64,000 bases of DNA, from contig NZ_JAMQYE010000001.1 in the NCBI RefSeq assembly GCF_023721795.1, forward strand, positions 1,364,001 to 1,428,000, read 5' to 3'. Numbering within the stretch: position 1 is the stretch's first letter; the number at the start of each line of letters is the position of its first letter. Shown here piece after piece: positions 11,828 through 22,290 of this stretch. A program made the position numbers and the translations under genes. The stretch comes from Zeimonas sediminis. Its GTDB lineage: Bacteria > Pseudomonadota > Gammaproteobacteria > Burkholderiales > Burkholderiaceae_E. A model generated the notes under the pieces. The model saw only the letters and a list, made by a program, of their open reading frames with translations, searched no databases and was not told the DNA's origin.

Positions 11828-11938
11828 AAGCCCACGGCAGCGAACGGGTCGAGCGCCTCCCGGCGCGGCCGCCGACGGAGGCTGCGCGGCCCGCCGACAT
11901 TCGGCTATCGTCCGGGTCATGCCCGCCGCGACAGCACC

Positions 11939-13480
<1,542 letters not shown>

Positions 13481-13507
<27 letters not shown>

Positions 13508-14005
13508 CGCAGCGACGCCGAAGCCGGCGTTGTAGACCGCGTGCATCGCGACGGCCGGCCAGACGCTGCCGAAGCGCTCGCGAAGATGGCCGAAGACCAG
13601 CGAGGGCGCGACGACCGCCAGCGCCCACGCCGGAGGCTGCGCCAGCAGGTGCATCGCCGCGAAGGCAGCGGTCGTCAGCAGGTTCGCGACCGACACCGGG
13701 CCGACGCGACGCGCGGCCGACAAGCGCAGCAACTGCCCCTGCAGCAGGCCCCGGAAGACCAGTTCCTCGAGCAGCGGCTGCCAGGCCACGAACGCGAGCC
13801 ACTCGAGCAGGCCGGCCGGTCGGTGGAGCGGCCCGGCCAGGCCCAGCCCCAGCAAGAGCCAGACCGGCAGGGCCACGACGATCGCCGCGACGAATTGAGC
13901 GTCGGCAAGCGGCAGCACGAAGCGCGCGAGGCCGCTCTCTGCGAGCAACGGTGCTCGCCCGTGAGGCGGCGGGGCCGAGGGCGGGGGGTCGGGAGAGGGC
14001 GGCAC
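13481..14005 (-). CDS. mrtJ: CPBP-family glutamic intramembrane protease, likely JDVT-CTERM system MrtJ
   Basis: 174 residues from GTG at 14005. Mostly hydrophobic with about five membrane segments. All CPBP/Abi catalytic motifs are present: EELVFRG (E80, E81, R85), FAAMH (H119) and HAVYN (H155, N159). Small CPBP proteases of this kind partner with CTERM-type sorting tails; the adjacent gene at 14150..16381 and the gene at the left edge end in matching GGCTM tails, which makes this the likely processing enzyme. The symbol is inferred from context and from memory of the family. A terminator lies between it and the upstream tailed-protein gene, so it may be expressed separately or by readthrough. 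Confidence 0.7.
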
Positions 14006-14023
14006 GAGCTGGATCGTCGCACG

Positions 14024-14055
14024 AAAAAAGGCGCCGCCCGTTTCCGGACGGCGCC
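14024..14055 (-). terminator. Rho-independent terminator between tailed-protein gene and protease gene
   Basis: On the minus strand a GGCGCCG / CGGCGCC stem (14049-14055 with 14030-14036; extendable inward with a mismatch) is followed by six T (14029-14024). It lies 95 bp after the stop of the large secreted-protein gene and 19 bp before the protease GTG. Confidence 0.8.
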
Positions 14056-14149
14056 TGCGCGGAGGCCGTGATCTTCGTTCGAAGCGAGCGCCTGCCTCAT
14101 GGCGCCCGCTTCGCCGCTACCGGCCGCGCGCGGCGGCCGGCGCAACCGA

Positions 14150-16381
14150 TCAGCCCTGCCGGCGCACGCGCCGCAGCGCGATACCGCCGAGGCCCAGCGC
14201 CGCGAGCAGCAGCAGGCTCGGATCGAACGGCGCCTTGCCGGTGGACATCGTGCAGCCGCCGTCGGCCGGGGGCACGACCGGATCCGGCACCGTGATCAGG
14301 TCCCCGCTCGCGTACTCCGCGGCGGTGGTCTTGGCGACCAGATCGGCCTGGTTCCAGACCCCGTAGAAGCGCGTGCCGTCCGGCCGTGTGACGACCTGCG
14401 ATTCGTAGGCCGCCTCGTCGTCCTGGAACAGCGAGCCCATCGCCGTCGAATAGCGGACCGGCTGGTTGAAGTTCGCGCCGGCGTCGGTGCTCACCGTGAT
14501 CCACACGCCGAGGTCTTCCGGGTCGGCCGTGTTGGTCTGGGTGCCCCAGGCCAGATACACGATCGACGTGTTCTGGCAAAGCGTCGCGTCGGTCGTGGTC
14601 GGGTCCGCCGGGTCGCCGCTCGGGCACGCGGTGACGCTGCTCTTGGGTGTCCCGAAGATCCGGGGCTCACGGACGTTGATCGCGGTGTCGGAGATGTTCG
14701 TGACGTTGCGCGGGCTCTCCCAGCCGACCCCCAGCGTGTACTTGCGCAGCCAGAAGTTGTAGTTGTCCTGCTGCACGGCGAGCTTGGCCAGATCGGACGC
14801 ATACATGTAGCCGAGCCACAGCTCGCCGCCCCGCAACACGCCACGGTGAGCGAGTGCATTCTCGGCATTGTTCGCCTCCGTGTCCTCGAGCAGGTTAGCC
14901 TCGGTCGCGGTCGGCGTGCTGCCACTGACGTTCTCGGCGCGCTGGCTGGCGAGCAGGGCGACGCTGGCGAAGTCGGAGGTTGCGCAGTTCGGATCGACCG
15001 TCGGCACCATGTTGGCCGGCTGCACCCCGTCGATGCCGCGACGCAGGACGATGTCGGCCGCCCCGCCCTTGTTGGCCACACCCTCGCGCCAGAAGACGGC
15101 AAGCTGGATCCCGCCCGCACCCGCATCGGTCGGACCCTGCGTCAGGAAGCGAACCCTTCGCGCGTTGCGCGCCGGGTCGCTGAGCACGCAGCCGGGCGTG
15201 CCGATCTCTTGAGGTGCGCCGCCGACGTCGATCGTCGTCTTCTCCGGCTTGCTGTAGGGAAACGCGTGGAAGCGGACGAGCTTGCCCTTCACCGAACTGT
15301 CCGACGCGCCCTTGCCTTCCTCGTAGCCGATGATCGCCGTGGAGCCGACCAGGCCGTTGTTCGGGCGCGATGCGCCGACGACGCCGGTCTCGATCAGCGA
15401 AGGATCGACCAGCGCGCCCGTCGCGTCGACCACCTCGGTCTCGGCCTCCATCGAACTGCTGGGCCCGTACTGCCCCTGCCAGTTGTCCGTGACACGGATC
15501 GGGGACGCGAACGTGAGCGGCGTGCCGGCAACCGTCAGATCGACTGGCGCGAACGTGTACCAGACGTCGGTTCCGCCGTTCACGTTGGCGCCCGAGGCGC
15601 CGTCGCCCGGCCCGTCGCCCTCGCCCAGCAGGAGCCCGTGAGGGTCCTCCTGCCAGGTGACCACGACCTGGCCCTTGCGGGTCTCCGTGTTGAAGCCACC
15701 CCCGCTGGAATCCTGGATCGCGTCGCGAATCCCGGTATTCATCTGCAGCGGCTGGCTCCACTTCCCGCCGTTGTTCGTGGAGTAGGAGAGCCAGACGCAC
15801 GAGAACGGGATGACCCGGTTGTCGCGGGTCAGGTACCGCACGGCGCGCTGCACCGGCGTGTCGTCGACGTCCCGCGTCGAGATGTCGCCATCGGGGCAAT
15901 ACTTGCTGACCCAGGTCAGCACCATGACCGGGCCGCTGGTCTTGATGTTCGGCTTGTCGATGTCGCCCGGGTATGCCATCAGCCCCGGCTCGAGCGTGCC
16001 CCGCCATTCCGTCGAGATGCTGGACTTCAGCGCCGAGTTCGAGATGTTCACCGCCGCCGACCAGTCGGCGACGTTGTCGCAGGTCTTGTCGGCCGAGGGC
16101 TTGCAGGTCCTGACGAAGATGTCGCGCGCCACGCGCTCGACCTGCGCCTTCACGTCGTAGACGAGGCCCGCTCCTTCCGGAGAGTCGCCGTAGGCGACCA
16201 CGAGCGTGCCGTCACCGGTCCGCTGGATCTTCGGCTTGTCGCCGTTGCCGCCCGAACTCAGGGCAATCGGAGTGCCGACCGTGATCTGCGTCGCGGCGTA
16301 TGCCAACCCGGCCACCGCGGCCAAGCCGGCGAGCACCGTCCATTTTCTCGTGATCACCGACCTCTTCAAGCCAGCCTCCAT
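14150..16381 (-). CDS. Large secreted protein with JDVT-CTERM-like tail
   Basis: 743 residues from ATG at 16381, chosen because an AAGGAA ribosome site lies just upstream and a signal peptide follows at once (about residues 7-29, KRSVITRKW then a hydrophobic core ending AYA). The body has repeated short beta motifs of sialidase/BNR-like style (WLSYSTNNGGKWSQP; WITVSTDAGANFNQP) and several Cys pairs, so a beta-propeller-like fold is plausible. It ends GGCTMSTGKAPFDP, a hydrophobic stretch and RRVRRQG. It may belong to one of NCBI's 'choice-of-anchor' families. Function unknown; probably surface-exposed and anchored by the neighbouring protease. Confidence 0.75.
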   Translation of the reverse strand: MEAGLKRSVITRKWTVLAGLAAVAGLAYAATQITVGTPIALSSGGNGDKPKIQRTGDGTLVVAYGDSPEGAGLVYDVKAQVERVARDIFVRTCKPSADKTCDNVADWSAAVNISNSALKSSISTEWRGTLEPGLMAYPGDIDKPNIKTSGPVMVLTWVSKYCPDGDISTRDVDDTPVQRAVRYLTRDNRVIPFSCVWLSYSTNNGGKWSQPLQMNTGIRDAIQDSSGGGFNTETRKGQVVVTWQEDPHGLLLGEGDGPGDGASGANVNGGTDVWYTFAPVDLTVAGTPLTFASPIRVTDNWQGQYGPSSSMEAETEVVDATGALVDPSLIETGVVGASRPNNGLVGSTAIIGYEEGKGASDSSVKGKLVRFHAFPYSKPEKTTIDVGGAPQEIGTPGCVLSDPARNARRVRFLTQGPTDAGAGGIQLAVFWREGVANKGGAADIVLRRGIDGVQPANMVPTVDPNCATSDFASVALLASQRAENVSGSTPTATEANLLEDTEANNAENALAHRGVLRGGELWLGYMYASDLAKLAVQQDNYNFWLRKYTLGVGWESPRNVTNISDTAINVREPRIFGTPKSSVTACPSGDPADPTTTDATLCQNTSIVYLAWGTQTNTADPEDLGVWITVSTDAGANFNQPVRYSTAMGSLFQDDEAAYESQVVTRPDGTRFYGVWNQADLVAKTTAAEYASGDLITVPDPVVPPADGGCTMSTGKAPFDPSLLLLAALGLGGIALRRVRRQG
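14153..14260 (-). other. JDVT-CTERM-like sorting tail, copy 2
   Basis: GGCTMSTGKAPFDPSL, then about 15 hydrophobic residues and RRVRRQG. It matches copy 1 (1020-1124) in GGCTM, GKAPFDP, the spacing of the hydrophobic stretch and the Arg end, although the two protein bodies are unrelated by eye. Confidence 0.7.
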
Positions 16382-16631
16382 CCATTTCCTTTGCGACCCC
16401 GCGCCGGCGCGCACCAACGGAACGCCTGCGCGACACGTAAGGATCGGGCCCTTTCTTCGTGACCGCTCCTCCTCTGCTGGCATTAGGGATCGGCCTGAAT
16501 CCCCGGAGATTGGCCGAAGTCAAGAAGCCCGAAGATTTCCCGCGCGAAGATCTCCAAACGATGACATTTGTTAAGAGCCGCATGGCTCGAGCATCGAAAC
16601 CCCGGGCTCCTGAGCCAGGCTTGCGGCGAAG

Positions 16632-17477
16632 ATGCCGGATTCCGCTGATATCGGAGTGTCGAACTTGACCGAAGCGAGCCGAACCGCGGTCTGCTCATGG
16701 CCCCTCCAGCACCCGCTTGCCGACACCCTGCTCGCGCGCGGCGCGGTGCCGGGCTGCGAGCCGATCCAGGTGCCGGGCGGCATACAAACGAATGCCACCG
16801 GTCGCCACCCGTTCTGCCTGATGTGCGACGTCGTCGATCACCCCGACGACGCGCCCGAGCCGGGCGAGCCCGGAGCGCGACCGGGCGCGGTACGCATCCC
16901 GCTGCTGGCCGGCGCGCGCCTGTTCGAGGCAGGCACCCTGGGCAAGGCGATCTACGTCGTGCAGAGCGGCATCGTGAAGGAGACGATCCCCTGCCCCGAC
17001 GACTCGGTGTGCATCGTGCGGCTGGTGTCGCGCGGCGGCGTGGTCGGCCTGTCGGCATTGCTGGGCCAACCGCACGGCCACTCGGCCTACGTGATGCATC
17101 CGGGCACCGCCTGCCGGATTCCGGTGGCCCTGGTCGACGAACTCAGGGAGGAGGATCCGCGCGTCACCGATCGCCTGTTCCACGACTGGCACCAGGCCGT
17201 CGTCGATGCCGACCGAATCCTCGGCGAATTCGGCAAGGGGACGGCGCGCGCGCGGCTCGCGCGGCTGCTGCTGTTCCTGCGCAGCCGCCTGCAGCCCGGC
17301 GAGCCGCTGTGGCTGCGGCGCACCGACGTGGCCGCGCTGCTGGCGATCACGCCGGTCAGCGTGGCGCGGCTGCTCGCCGAGTTCAAGCGCGAGGGCCTGC
17401 TCGACGAGGAAAAGCGGCGCTGCGTCGGCATCGACGAAGCGCGCCTGCGAGAGATCGCGCGCAACAGCCGGGGCTGA
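16632..17477 (+). CDS. Crp/Fnr-family transcriptional regulator
   Basis: 281 residues from ATG at 16632. An N-terminal extension of about 75 residues with Cys (HPFCLMCDV) precedes a cyclic-nucleotide-binding-type beta roll (LFEAGTLGKAIYVVQSGIVKE; GGVVGLSALLGQPHGHSAYV) and a Crp-type helix-turn-helix (RRTDVAALLAITPVSVARLLAEFKR region). Ligand unknown; the Cys-rich N-terminus would suit redox or metal sensing, but the four-Cys FNR pattern is not evident. It is divergent from the large tailed-protein gene across about 250 bp, so it could regulate that gene. Confidence 0.82.
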   Translation: MPDSADIGVSNLTEASRTAVCSWPLQHPLADTLLARGAVPGCEPIQVPGGIQTNATGRHPFCLMCDVVDHPDDAPEPGEPGARPGAVRIPLLAGARLFEAGTLGKAIYVVQSGIVKETIPCPDDSVCIVRLVSRGGVVGLSALLGQPHGHSAYVMHPGTACRIPVALVDELREEDPRVTDRLFHDWHQAVVDADRILGEFGKGTARARLARLLLFLRSRLQPGEPLWLRRTDVAALLAITPVSVARLLAEFKREGLLDEEKRRCVGIDEARLREIARNSRG

Positions 17478-17508
17478 GGCGGCGCCCGACGCCCCTGCCG
17501 CGCGCGGG

Positions 17509-18144
17509 TCAGGTCTTGCCCGGCTCCGCGCCGAGGATCCGCTCGACCTCGTCGTCCTCGACCTGGTCGAAGTGCAGGTAGAACTGCGACACCGCGCCGA
17601 ACCAGTCGGGCACCTCCAGGCAGACCACCTCGTCGGCCAGCGGCTCGACCCGCGCCAGGCTGTCGCTGGCAGCCACCGGCACCGCGCAGATCAGCCGCGC
17701 GGGCCTTTGGGCACGCACCGCGGTCAGCGCGGCGACCATCGTGGAGCCGGTGGCCAGGCCGTCGTCCACGACGATGACGACCCGCCCCGCCGGGTCGACC
17801 GGGTGGCGGCGCGCGCCGTAGCGTTCGCGCCGCTTGCGCATCAGCTCGATCTGCGCCTGCTTCTCGCGCTCCAGCCAGCCCGGCGACGCGCCGGTCGGCC
17901 CCAGGCCCGGCGTCCAGTGCACATGGCCGCTCTCGTCGATCGCGCCGAGCGCGAGCTCGGGCTGGAAGGGCGCGCCGAGCTTGCGCACCAGCACCACGTC
18001 GAGCTCGCCCTGAAGTTCGTCGGCCAGGATGCGACCCATCGGCACCGCGCCGCGCGGGATCGCCAGCACCAGCGGATTCTTGCCGCGCCAGGCGGCGAGC
18101 GCCTTGGCGAGCCGGCGCGCTGCGTCGTCACGGTCCCTGAACAT
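17509..18144 (-). CDS. Phosphoribosyltransferase family protein
   Basis: 211 residues from ATG at 18144. The PRPP-binding loop VVIVVDDGLATGSTM lies near residue 125, and the N-terminal part (PLVLAIPRGAVPMGRILAD) is typical of stand-alone phosphoribosyltransferase-like proteins often annotated as predicted PRTases. Substrate unknown. Its start overlaps the end of the next PRTase gene upstream by 17 bp, so the two are co-translated. Confidence 0.8.
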   Translation of the reverse strand: MFRDRDDAARRLAKALAAWRGKNPLVLAIPRGAVPMGRILADELQGELDVVLVRKLGAPFQPELALGAIDESGHVHWTPGLGPTGASPGWLEREKQAQIELMRKRRERYGARRHPVDPAGRVVIVVDDGLATGSTMVAALTAVRAQRPARLICAVPVAASDSLARVEPLADEVVCLEVPDWFGAVSQFYLHFDQVEDDEVERILGAEPGKT

Positions 18145-18691
18145 CGTCGGCCTCTCTTCGCAGGATGTGCAGCTCGAATTCCGGCTCGTAGGGCGGCACG
18201 TGCGCATCGACGATCTGCAGCGGCGCGACCTCGAGCGTGACGCCGACCACGTCGGCCTTCATCGGCAGCTTCGCGCAAGCGCGGTCGACCAGCACCGCGG
18301 TGCGGATCGCGGCCGGCCGGCGCCTGGCCAGCCACTCGACCGCGCGCAGCATCGAGTGGCCCTCGTACAGCACGTCGTCGACCAGCAGCACCGTGCGGCC
18401 GGCCACGTCGGCCGTCTCGCCCGAGGCACTCTCGCGCAGCCGGGTCTCGGGGAAAAGCAGCGTCAGGTCGTCGGCATAGCGCTTGATGTCGAGGTCGAGC
18501 CGCGCGATGCGCTCGACGCGCCAGAGCGCGCGCAGGTGCGAGCAGATCCGGTCGGCCAGCGGCGCGCCGCGGCGCAGGATGCCGACCACGACGAGATTCG
18601 CGGGGTCGTCGACCAGCCGGTGCGCCTGCCGGGCCATGCGCGCGACAACCGCTTCCAGCTCGTCGGTTCGATAGAAGGCGCCTTCGGCCAT
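18128..18691 (-). CDS. PyrR-like / hypoxanthine-type phosphoribosyltransferase
   Basis: 187 residues from ATG at 18691 (a TTG two codons upstream is less likely). The PRPP loop TVLLVDDVLYEGHSML near residue 100 and the segment VVGILRRGAPLADRI match the PyrR/Hpt-type group. PyrR proteins have uracil phosphoribosyltransferase activity and, in Gram-positives, RNA-binding attenuation; no pyr genes lie nearby, so regulation of pyr is not supported. First gene of a two-PRTase operon. Confidence 0.75.
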   Translation of the reverse strand: MAEGAFYRTDELEAVVARMARQAHRLVDDPANLVVVGILRRGAPLADRICSHLRALWRVERIARLDLDIKRYADDLTLLFPETRLRESASGETADVAGRTVLLVDDVLYEGHSMLRAVEWLARRRPAAIRTAVLVDRACAKLPMKADVVGVTLEVAPLQIVDAHVPPYEPEFELHILRREADDVQGP

Positions 18692-18870
18692 TGGCAAGTT
18701 CCCGTCGATTGCGAACCGCCAGTCTGTCGGATCGCGGCGCGTGCGGCCTGATCCGGGTCAAGCCCGCCGATCGTTCGGCGTCGTTGCCGGACGTTCAGCT
18801 TCGTTTCAGCGCCGCTCGTCGACACTGCGCCGCATCGACCGGCATCGCCGGTCCCGAACAGGAGCCGATC

Positions 18871-19506
18871 ATGGATCGCGAGAACGAAGTGCGGGTCTGG
18901 GACCCGTTCGTGCGGATCTTCCACTGGGGCCTCGCGGGAGCGTTCCTGCTGGCGTTCGTCGTCGAGGACCACAACCTGGCCATTCACAGCTGGGCCGGGT
19001 ACACGGCCCTGGCGCTGGTCGCGCTGCGGCTGCCGTGGGGCCTGGTCGGTCCCCGGCACGCGCGCTTCTCGGATTTCGTGCGGGCGCCGCGCGAGGCCTT
19101 CGCCTACGCGGGCCGCGCGCTGATCGGGCGCGCCGAGCGGCACCTCGGTCACAACCCGGCCGGGGGCCTGATGATCGTCGCGCTGCTGGCCGCGGTCCCG
19201 CTGCTCGCGCTGAGCGGCATGGCGGCGCTTGCCGTGGAAGAAGGCGCCGGACCGATGGCGGGGCTGCTCGCCGGCCTCGGCCACCGCGGCGGCGAATGGA
19301 TAGGCGAGGTCCACGAGTTCCTCGCCAACGCAACGATGGCGCTGGTCGGCATCCACGTGGCCGGCGTCCTGGTCGAGAGCCTCGTGCATCGCGAGAACCT
19401 CGTGCGCTCGATGATCACCGGCCGCAAGCGGCGGCTCGACGCAAGCGAGCGCGAAGCGACCGAGCCCGCCTCTCCCGATCGCCCGGGCCCGCGTGTTTCC
19501 CACTAA
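18871..19506 (+). CDS. Cytochrome b561-type membrane protein
   Basis: 211 residues; ATG at 18871 with AGGAG upstream. Four membrane helices with paired His suited to two b hemes (FHWGL; DHNLAIHSW; HEFLANATMALVGIHV). The family passes electrons across the membrane, often from quinol or between partner redox proteins. It heads a four-gene cluster with a PepSY protein and a two-component system. Confidence 0.85.
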   Translation: MDRENEVRVWDPFVRIFHWGLAGAFLLAFVVEDHNLAIHSWAGYTALALVALRLPWGLVGPRHARFSDFVRAPREAFAYAGRALIGRAERHLGHNPAGGLMIVALLAAVPLLALSGMAALAVEEGAGPMAGLLAGLGHRGGEWIGEVHEFLANATMALVGIHVAGVLVESLVHRENLVRSMITGRKRRLDASEREATEPASPDRPGPRVSH

Positions 19507-19528
19507 AGTGCCACTCCAGGAGCTCATC

Positions 19529-19852
19529 ATGAAGACATCCCGACTCCTCGCCATCGTCATCGCCGGCGGCCTCGCCGGAACCACCCTGCTGGCCGCGCTG
19601 CCGGCAAGCGCCGACAGCCGCCTGCGCCAGCAGGAGGTCCGCCAGTTGCGGGAAAGCGGCAAGATCCTCCCGATGGAGGACATCCTGGCGCGAGCGCGCA
19701 AGGCACAGCCGGGCCAGGTGGTCGAGGTCGAGCTGGAGCGCGACGGCGATCGCTACGTGTACGAGGTCAAGCTGATCGACCAGGCCGACAAGGTCCACGA
19801 GCTCAAGCTCGACGCCGGCAACGGCGAAGTCCTTCGCCGCAAGGAGAAGTGA
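19529..19852 (+). CDS. Periplasmic PepSY-domain protein
   Basis: 107 residues with a signal peptide ([21 protein letters not shown], cleavage near ASA-DS) and a single PepSY domain. ATG at 19529 has AGGAG upstream. It lies 22 bp after the cytochrome gene and 4 bp before the response regulator. Small PepSY proteins often sit beside cytochrome b561 genes and two-component systems; the role is unknown. Confidence 0.85.
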   Translation: MKTSRLLAIVIAGGLAGTTLLAALPASADSRLRQQEVRQLRESGKILPMEDILARARKAQPGQVVEVELERDGDRYVYEVKLIDQADKVHELKLDAGNGEVLRRKEK

Positions 19853-19856
19853 GCCG

Positions 19857-20540
19857 GTGCGGCTGCTGATCGCCGAGGACGACGCCGAGCTGGGCGGCCG
19901 GCTGCGCGACCGCCTGGCCCGCGCGGGCTACGCGGTCGACCTGGCCGCCGACGGCATCGACGCGCATCACCTCGGCGCCACCGAACCCTATGACGCGGTC
20001 ATCCTGGACCTGGGCCTTCCCGGCCGGCCCGGCCTGTCGATCCTGCGCGACTGGCGCGCGGCCGGCAACCGCGTGCCGGTGCTGATCCTGACCGCGCGCG
20101 ACGGCTGGGCCCAGCGCGTCGAAGGGCTGCAGGCGGGCGCCGACGACTACCTCGGCAAGCCCTTTCATCCGGAGGAGCTGCTGGCCCGGGTGCAGGCGCT
20201 GCTGCGCAGGGCGGCGCCGGCCGGCGCGCCGGTGCTCGAGGTCGGGGGCTGGCGACTCGACGAGGCGCGGCAATGCCTGGTGTCGGGGCAACGCGAACAG
20301 TCGCTCACCGCTACCGAGTTCCGGCTGCTGCGCTACTTCATGCGCCACCCCGACCAGATCCTGTCCAAGACCCGCCTGTCCGAGCATGTGTACGAATACG
20401 ACGCCGACCGCGACAGCAACGTGATCGAGGTCTACGTGCGTCGCCTGCGCGCGCTGATCGGCCCGGAGCGGATCGAGACGCGGCGCGGCCAGGGCTACGT
20501 CTTTCACGGCGACCCGCAATGTCCCGGCGACCGGCGATGA
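19857..20540 (+). CDS. OmpR-family response regulator
   Basis: 227 residues from GTG at 19857. Receiver domain with phospho-acceptor D51 ([11 protein letters not shown]), acidic pocket E7-D9, T79 and K101; C-terminal winged helix ([34 protein letters not shown]). It overlaps the kinase gene by ATGA. Likely controls the upstream cytochrome/PepSY pair or envelope functions. Confidence 0.92.
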   Translation: MRLLIAEDDAELGGRLRDRLARAGYAVDLAADGIDAHHLGATEPYDAVILDLGLPGRPGLSILRDWRAAGNRVPVLILTARDGWAQRVEGLQAGADDYLGKPFHPEELLARVQALLRRAAPAGAPVLEVGGWRLDEARQCLVSGQREQSLTATEFRLLRYFMRHPDQILSKTRLSEHVYEYDADRDSNVIEVYVRRLRALIGPERIETRRGQGYVFHGDPQCPGDRR

Positions 20541-21895
20541 GATCGCTGCGCGACAGGCTCTCGCTGCTGCTCGCGCTGTCGCTGGTCGCCGCCGTCGCGC
20601 TGCTCGCGACCGGGCTGCAGTGGTTCCCCAGGCAACTGGTGGAGGGCTACGTGCTGTCCCGGCTCGAGCACGACGCGGACCTTCTCTACGCCCGCGTTCA
20701 CGACGCGCCCGACCCGGCACAGGCCGCCTCGGCGCTCGAGCAGTCGGCGGGTTCCGTGTACGGCTTGCCCCTCTCCGGGCACTACTTCCGGGCGGTGCGC
20801 GGCGAACTCGTCCTTCGTTCCCGCTCGCTGTGGGACGAGGACCTTCCCGCCGGCCCGGCGCCCGGGTCCGGCGCGCCGGCGTTCCGGATCGCCGGGCCGG
20901 CCGGCCAGTCGCTGCTGGCGATCGAGCGTCGCTACGACGGTGCCGGCGGCAGCTGGCGAATCCTCGTCGCCGAGGACGTCGGCCGTCTCGACGCGGCGAT
21001 CGCGTCCCTTCGCTTCTGGCTGCTGGCCGGCGCGGCGCTTGCCACCGCACTGCTGCTGTGGCTGCAACGCGCGCTGATCGTGCGCGGCCTGGCGCCGATC
21101 GGCGACGCGGTCGAAGCCTGCCGCAAGCTCGAGCGCGGCGAAAGCGCTCGCATCGACACCGAGGCGCCCACCGAGGTCCGCCCGATCATCGACGCGGTGA
21201 ACCGGCTGGTCCGGCACCAGTCGCAGCGCCTGGCCCGGACCCGTCACGCGGCAGGCAATCTCTCGCACGCGCTCAAGACGCCGCTCGCGGTGCTCGCCCA
21301 GGCGGCCGACGACGCCGCCGCCGAGGGCCGCGCGGAGCTCGCCGCGACGCTGCGCGCGCAACTCGATTCGATGCGGGGCACGATCGAGCGCGAGCTGAGC
21401 CGCGCGAGGCTCGCCGGCGGCGGCACGCCCGGCGAAGGCTTCGACGCGAAGGCGCAGCTCGGGGCGCTCGCCGCTGCGATGCGCCGCCTGCACTCGGGCC
21501 GGGAACTTTCGATCGACGTCGTCGCCCCCGAACGACGGCTGCCGATCGATCGCGAGGACATGCTCGAGCTGTTCGGCAACCTGCTCGACAACGCCTGCAA
21601 GTGGGCGCGCTCGCGCGCGCGCGTCGAGCTGACGCTCGACGAGGCCGGCGCGGCGCTCGCGTTCCGGGTCGACGACGACGGCCCCGGCGTTGCGCCCGAG
21701 CTGCTCGATCGCCTCGGCGAAGCGGGCGTGCGCGCCGACGAGGCCCGCCCCGGTCACGGGCTGGGCCTGGCGATCGTCGGCGACATCGTCGCGCAGTACG
21801 GTGGAACGATCCGGTACGAGCGCTCGCAGGCCCTAGGAGGCCTTTGCGCCGCAGGCCGCCTGCCGCTCGGGGCCGGCGACGGACAGGCGAGCTGA
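20537..21895 (+). CDS. Sensor histidine kinase partner of the OmpR-type regulator
   Basis: 452 residues from ATG at 20537 (an ATG at 20519 in frame is also possible). Helix about 7-27, periplasmic sensor about 30-155, second helix about 158-178, HAMP, phospho-acceptor H244 ([12 protein letters not shown]), ATP-binding N box [10 protein letters not shown], and G boxes DDDGPGV and GHGLGLAI. The architecture resembles PhoQ/QseC-type kinases. Confidence 0.9.
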   Translation: MRSLRDRLSLLLALSLVAAVALLATGLQWFPRQLVEGYVLSRLEHDADLLYARVHDAPDPAQAASALEQSAGSVYGLPLSGHYFRAVRGELVLRSRSLWDEDLPAGPAPGSGAPAFRIAGPAGQSLLAIERRYDGAGGSWRILVAEDVGRLDAAIASLRFWLLAGAALATALLLWLQRALIVRGLAPIGDAVEACRKLERGESARIDTEAPTEVRPIIDAVNRLVRHQSQRLARTRHAAGNLSHALKTPLAVLAQAADDAAAEGRAELAATLRAQLDSMRGTIERELSRARLAGGGTPGEGFDAKAQLGALAAAMRRLHSGRELSIDVVAPERRLPIDREDMLELFGNLLDNACKWARSRARVELTLDEAGAALAFRVDDDGPGVAPELLDRLGEAGVRADEARPGHGLGLAIVGDIVAQYGGTIRYERSQALGGLCAAGRLPLGAGDGQAS

Positions 21896-21921
21896 GGACG
21901 CCGGCCTCGCCCCTCCTCCGA

Positions 21922-22290
21922 TCAGTCCTCGGGCCGCCTCCACAGCCACACCGCCACCGAGGCCATCATCGCGGGCGCGGCCCACTTGACCCAAAGCGGC
22001 GCGGTCGACAGCAGCAGCATCGCGGCGCTGGCCGTCATCATCAGCGACGAGAACCACTTGGCCCTGCGCGGCACCGCGCCGCGCTCGCGCCAGCGGCGGA
22101 TGTGCGGGCCGTGCTTCGGATGCGCCAGCAGGCGCGCCTCGAGCGAGGGCCAGCCGCGGCTGGCCGCCCAGGCCGCCACCAGCAGGAAGGGGACGGTGGG
22201 CAGCACCGGCATCACCGCGCCTGCCATCGCCAGCGCCACCATCGCCGCGGCGAACAGGCGCCAGAGCAGCAGCCTGGTGTGGCGGATCAT
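21922..22290 (-). CDS. DUF454 (YbaN-like) small membrane protein
   Basis: 122 residues: hydrophobic N-terminus with the family motif GAVMPVLPTVPFLLVAAW, a central WPSLEARLLAHPKHGPHIRRW segment, and two C-terminal helices. Function unknown. The ATG overlaps the norR stop codon (22287-22290), so it is translationally coupled to the NO sensor. Confidence 0.85.
   Translation of the reverse strand: MIRHTRLLLWRLFAAAMVALAMAGAVMPVLPTVPFLLVAAWAASRGWPSLEARLLAHPKHGPHIRRWRERGAVPRRAKWFSSLMMTASAAMLLLSTAPLWVKWAAPAMMASVAVWLWRRPED

Noticed and set aside
16500-16632. TTGACT at 16523-16518 (minus strand) as promoter of the large tailed-protein gene
   Set aside because: No acceptable -10 box at 16-18 bp; only ATTCAG is found, so I did not list it as a feature.
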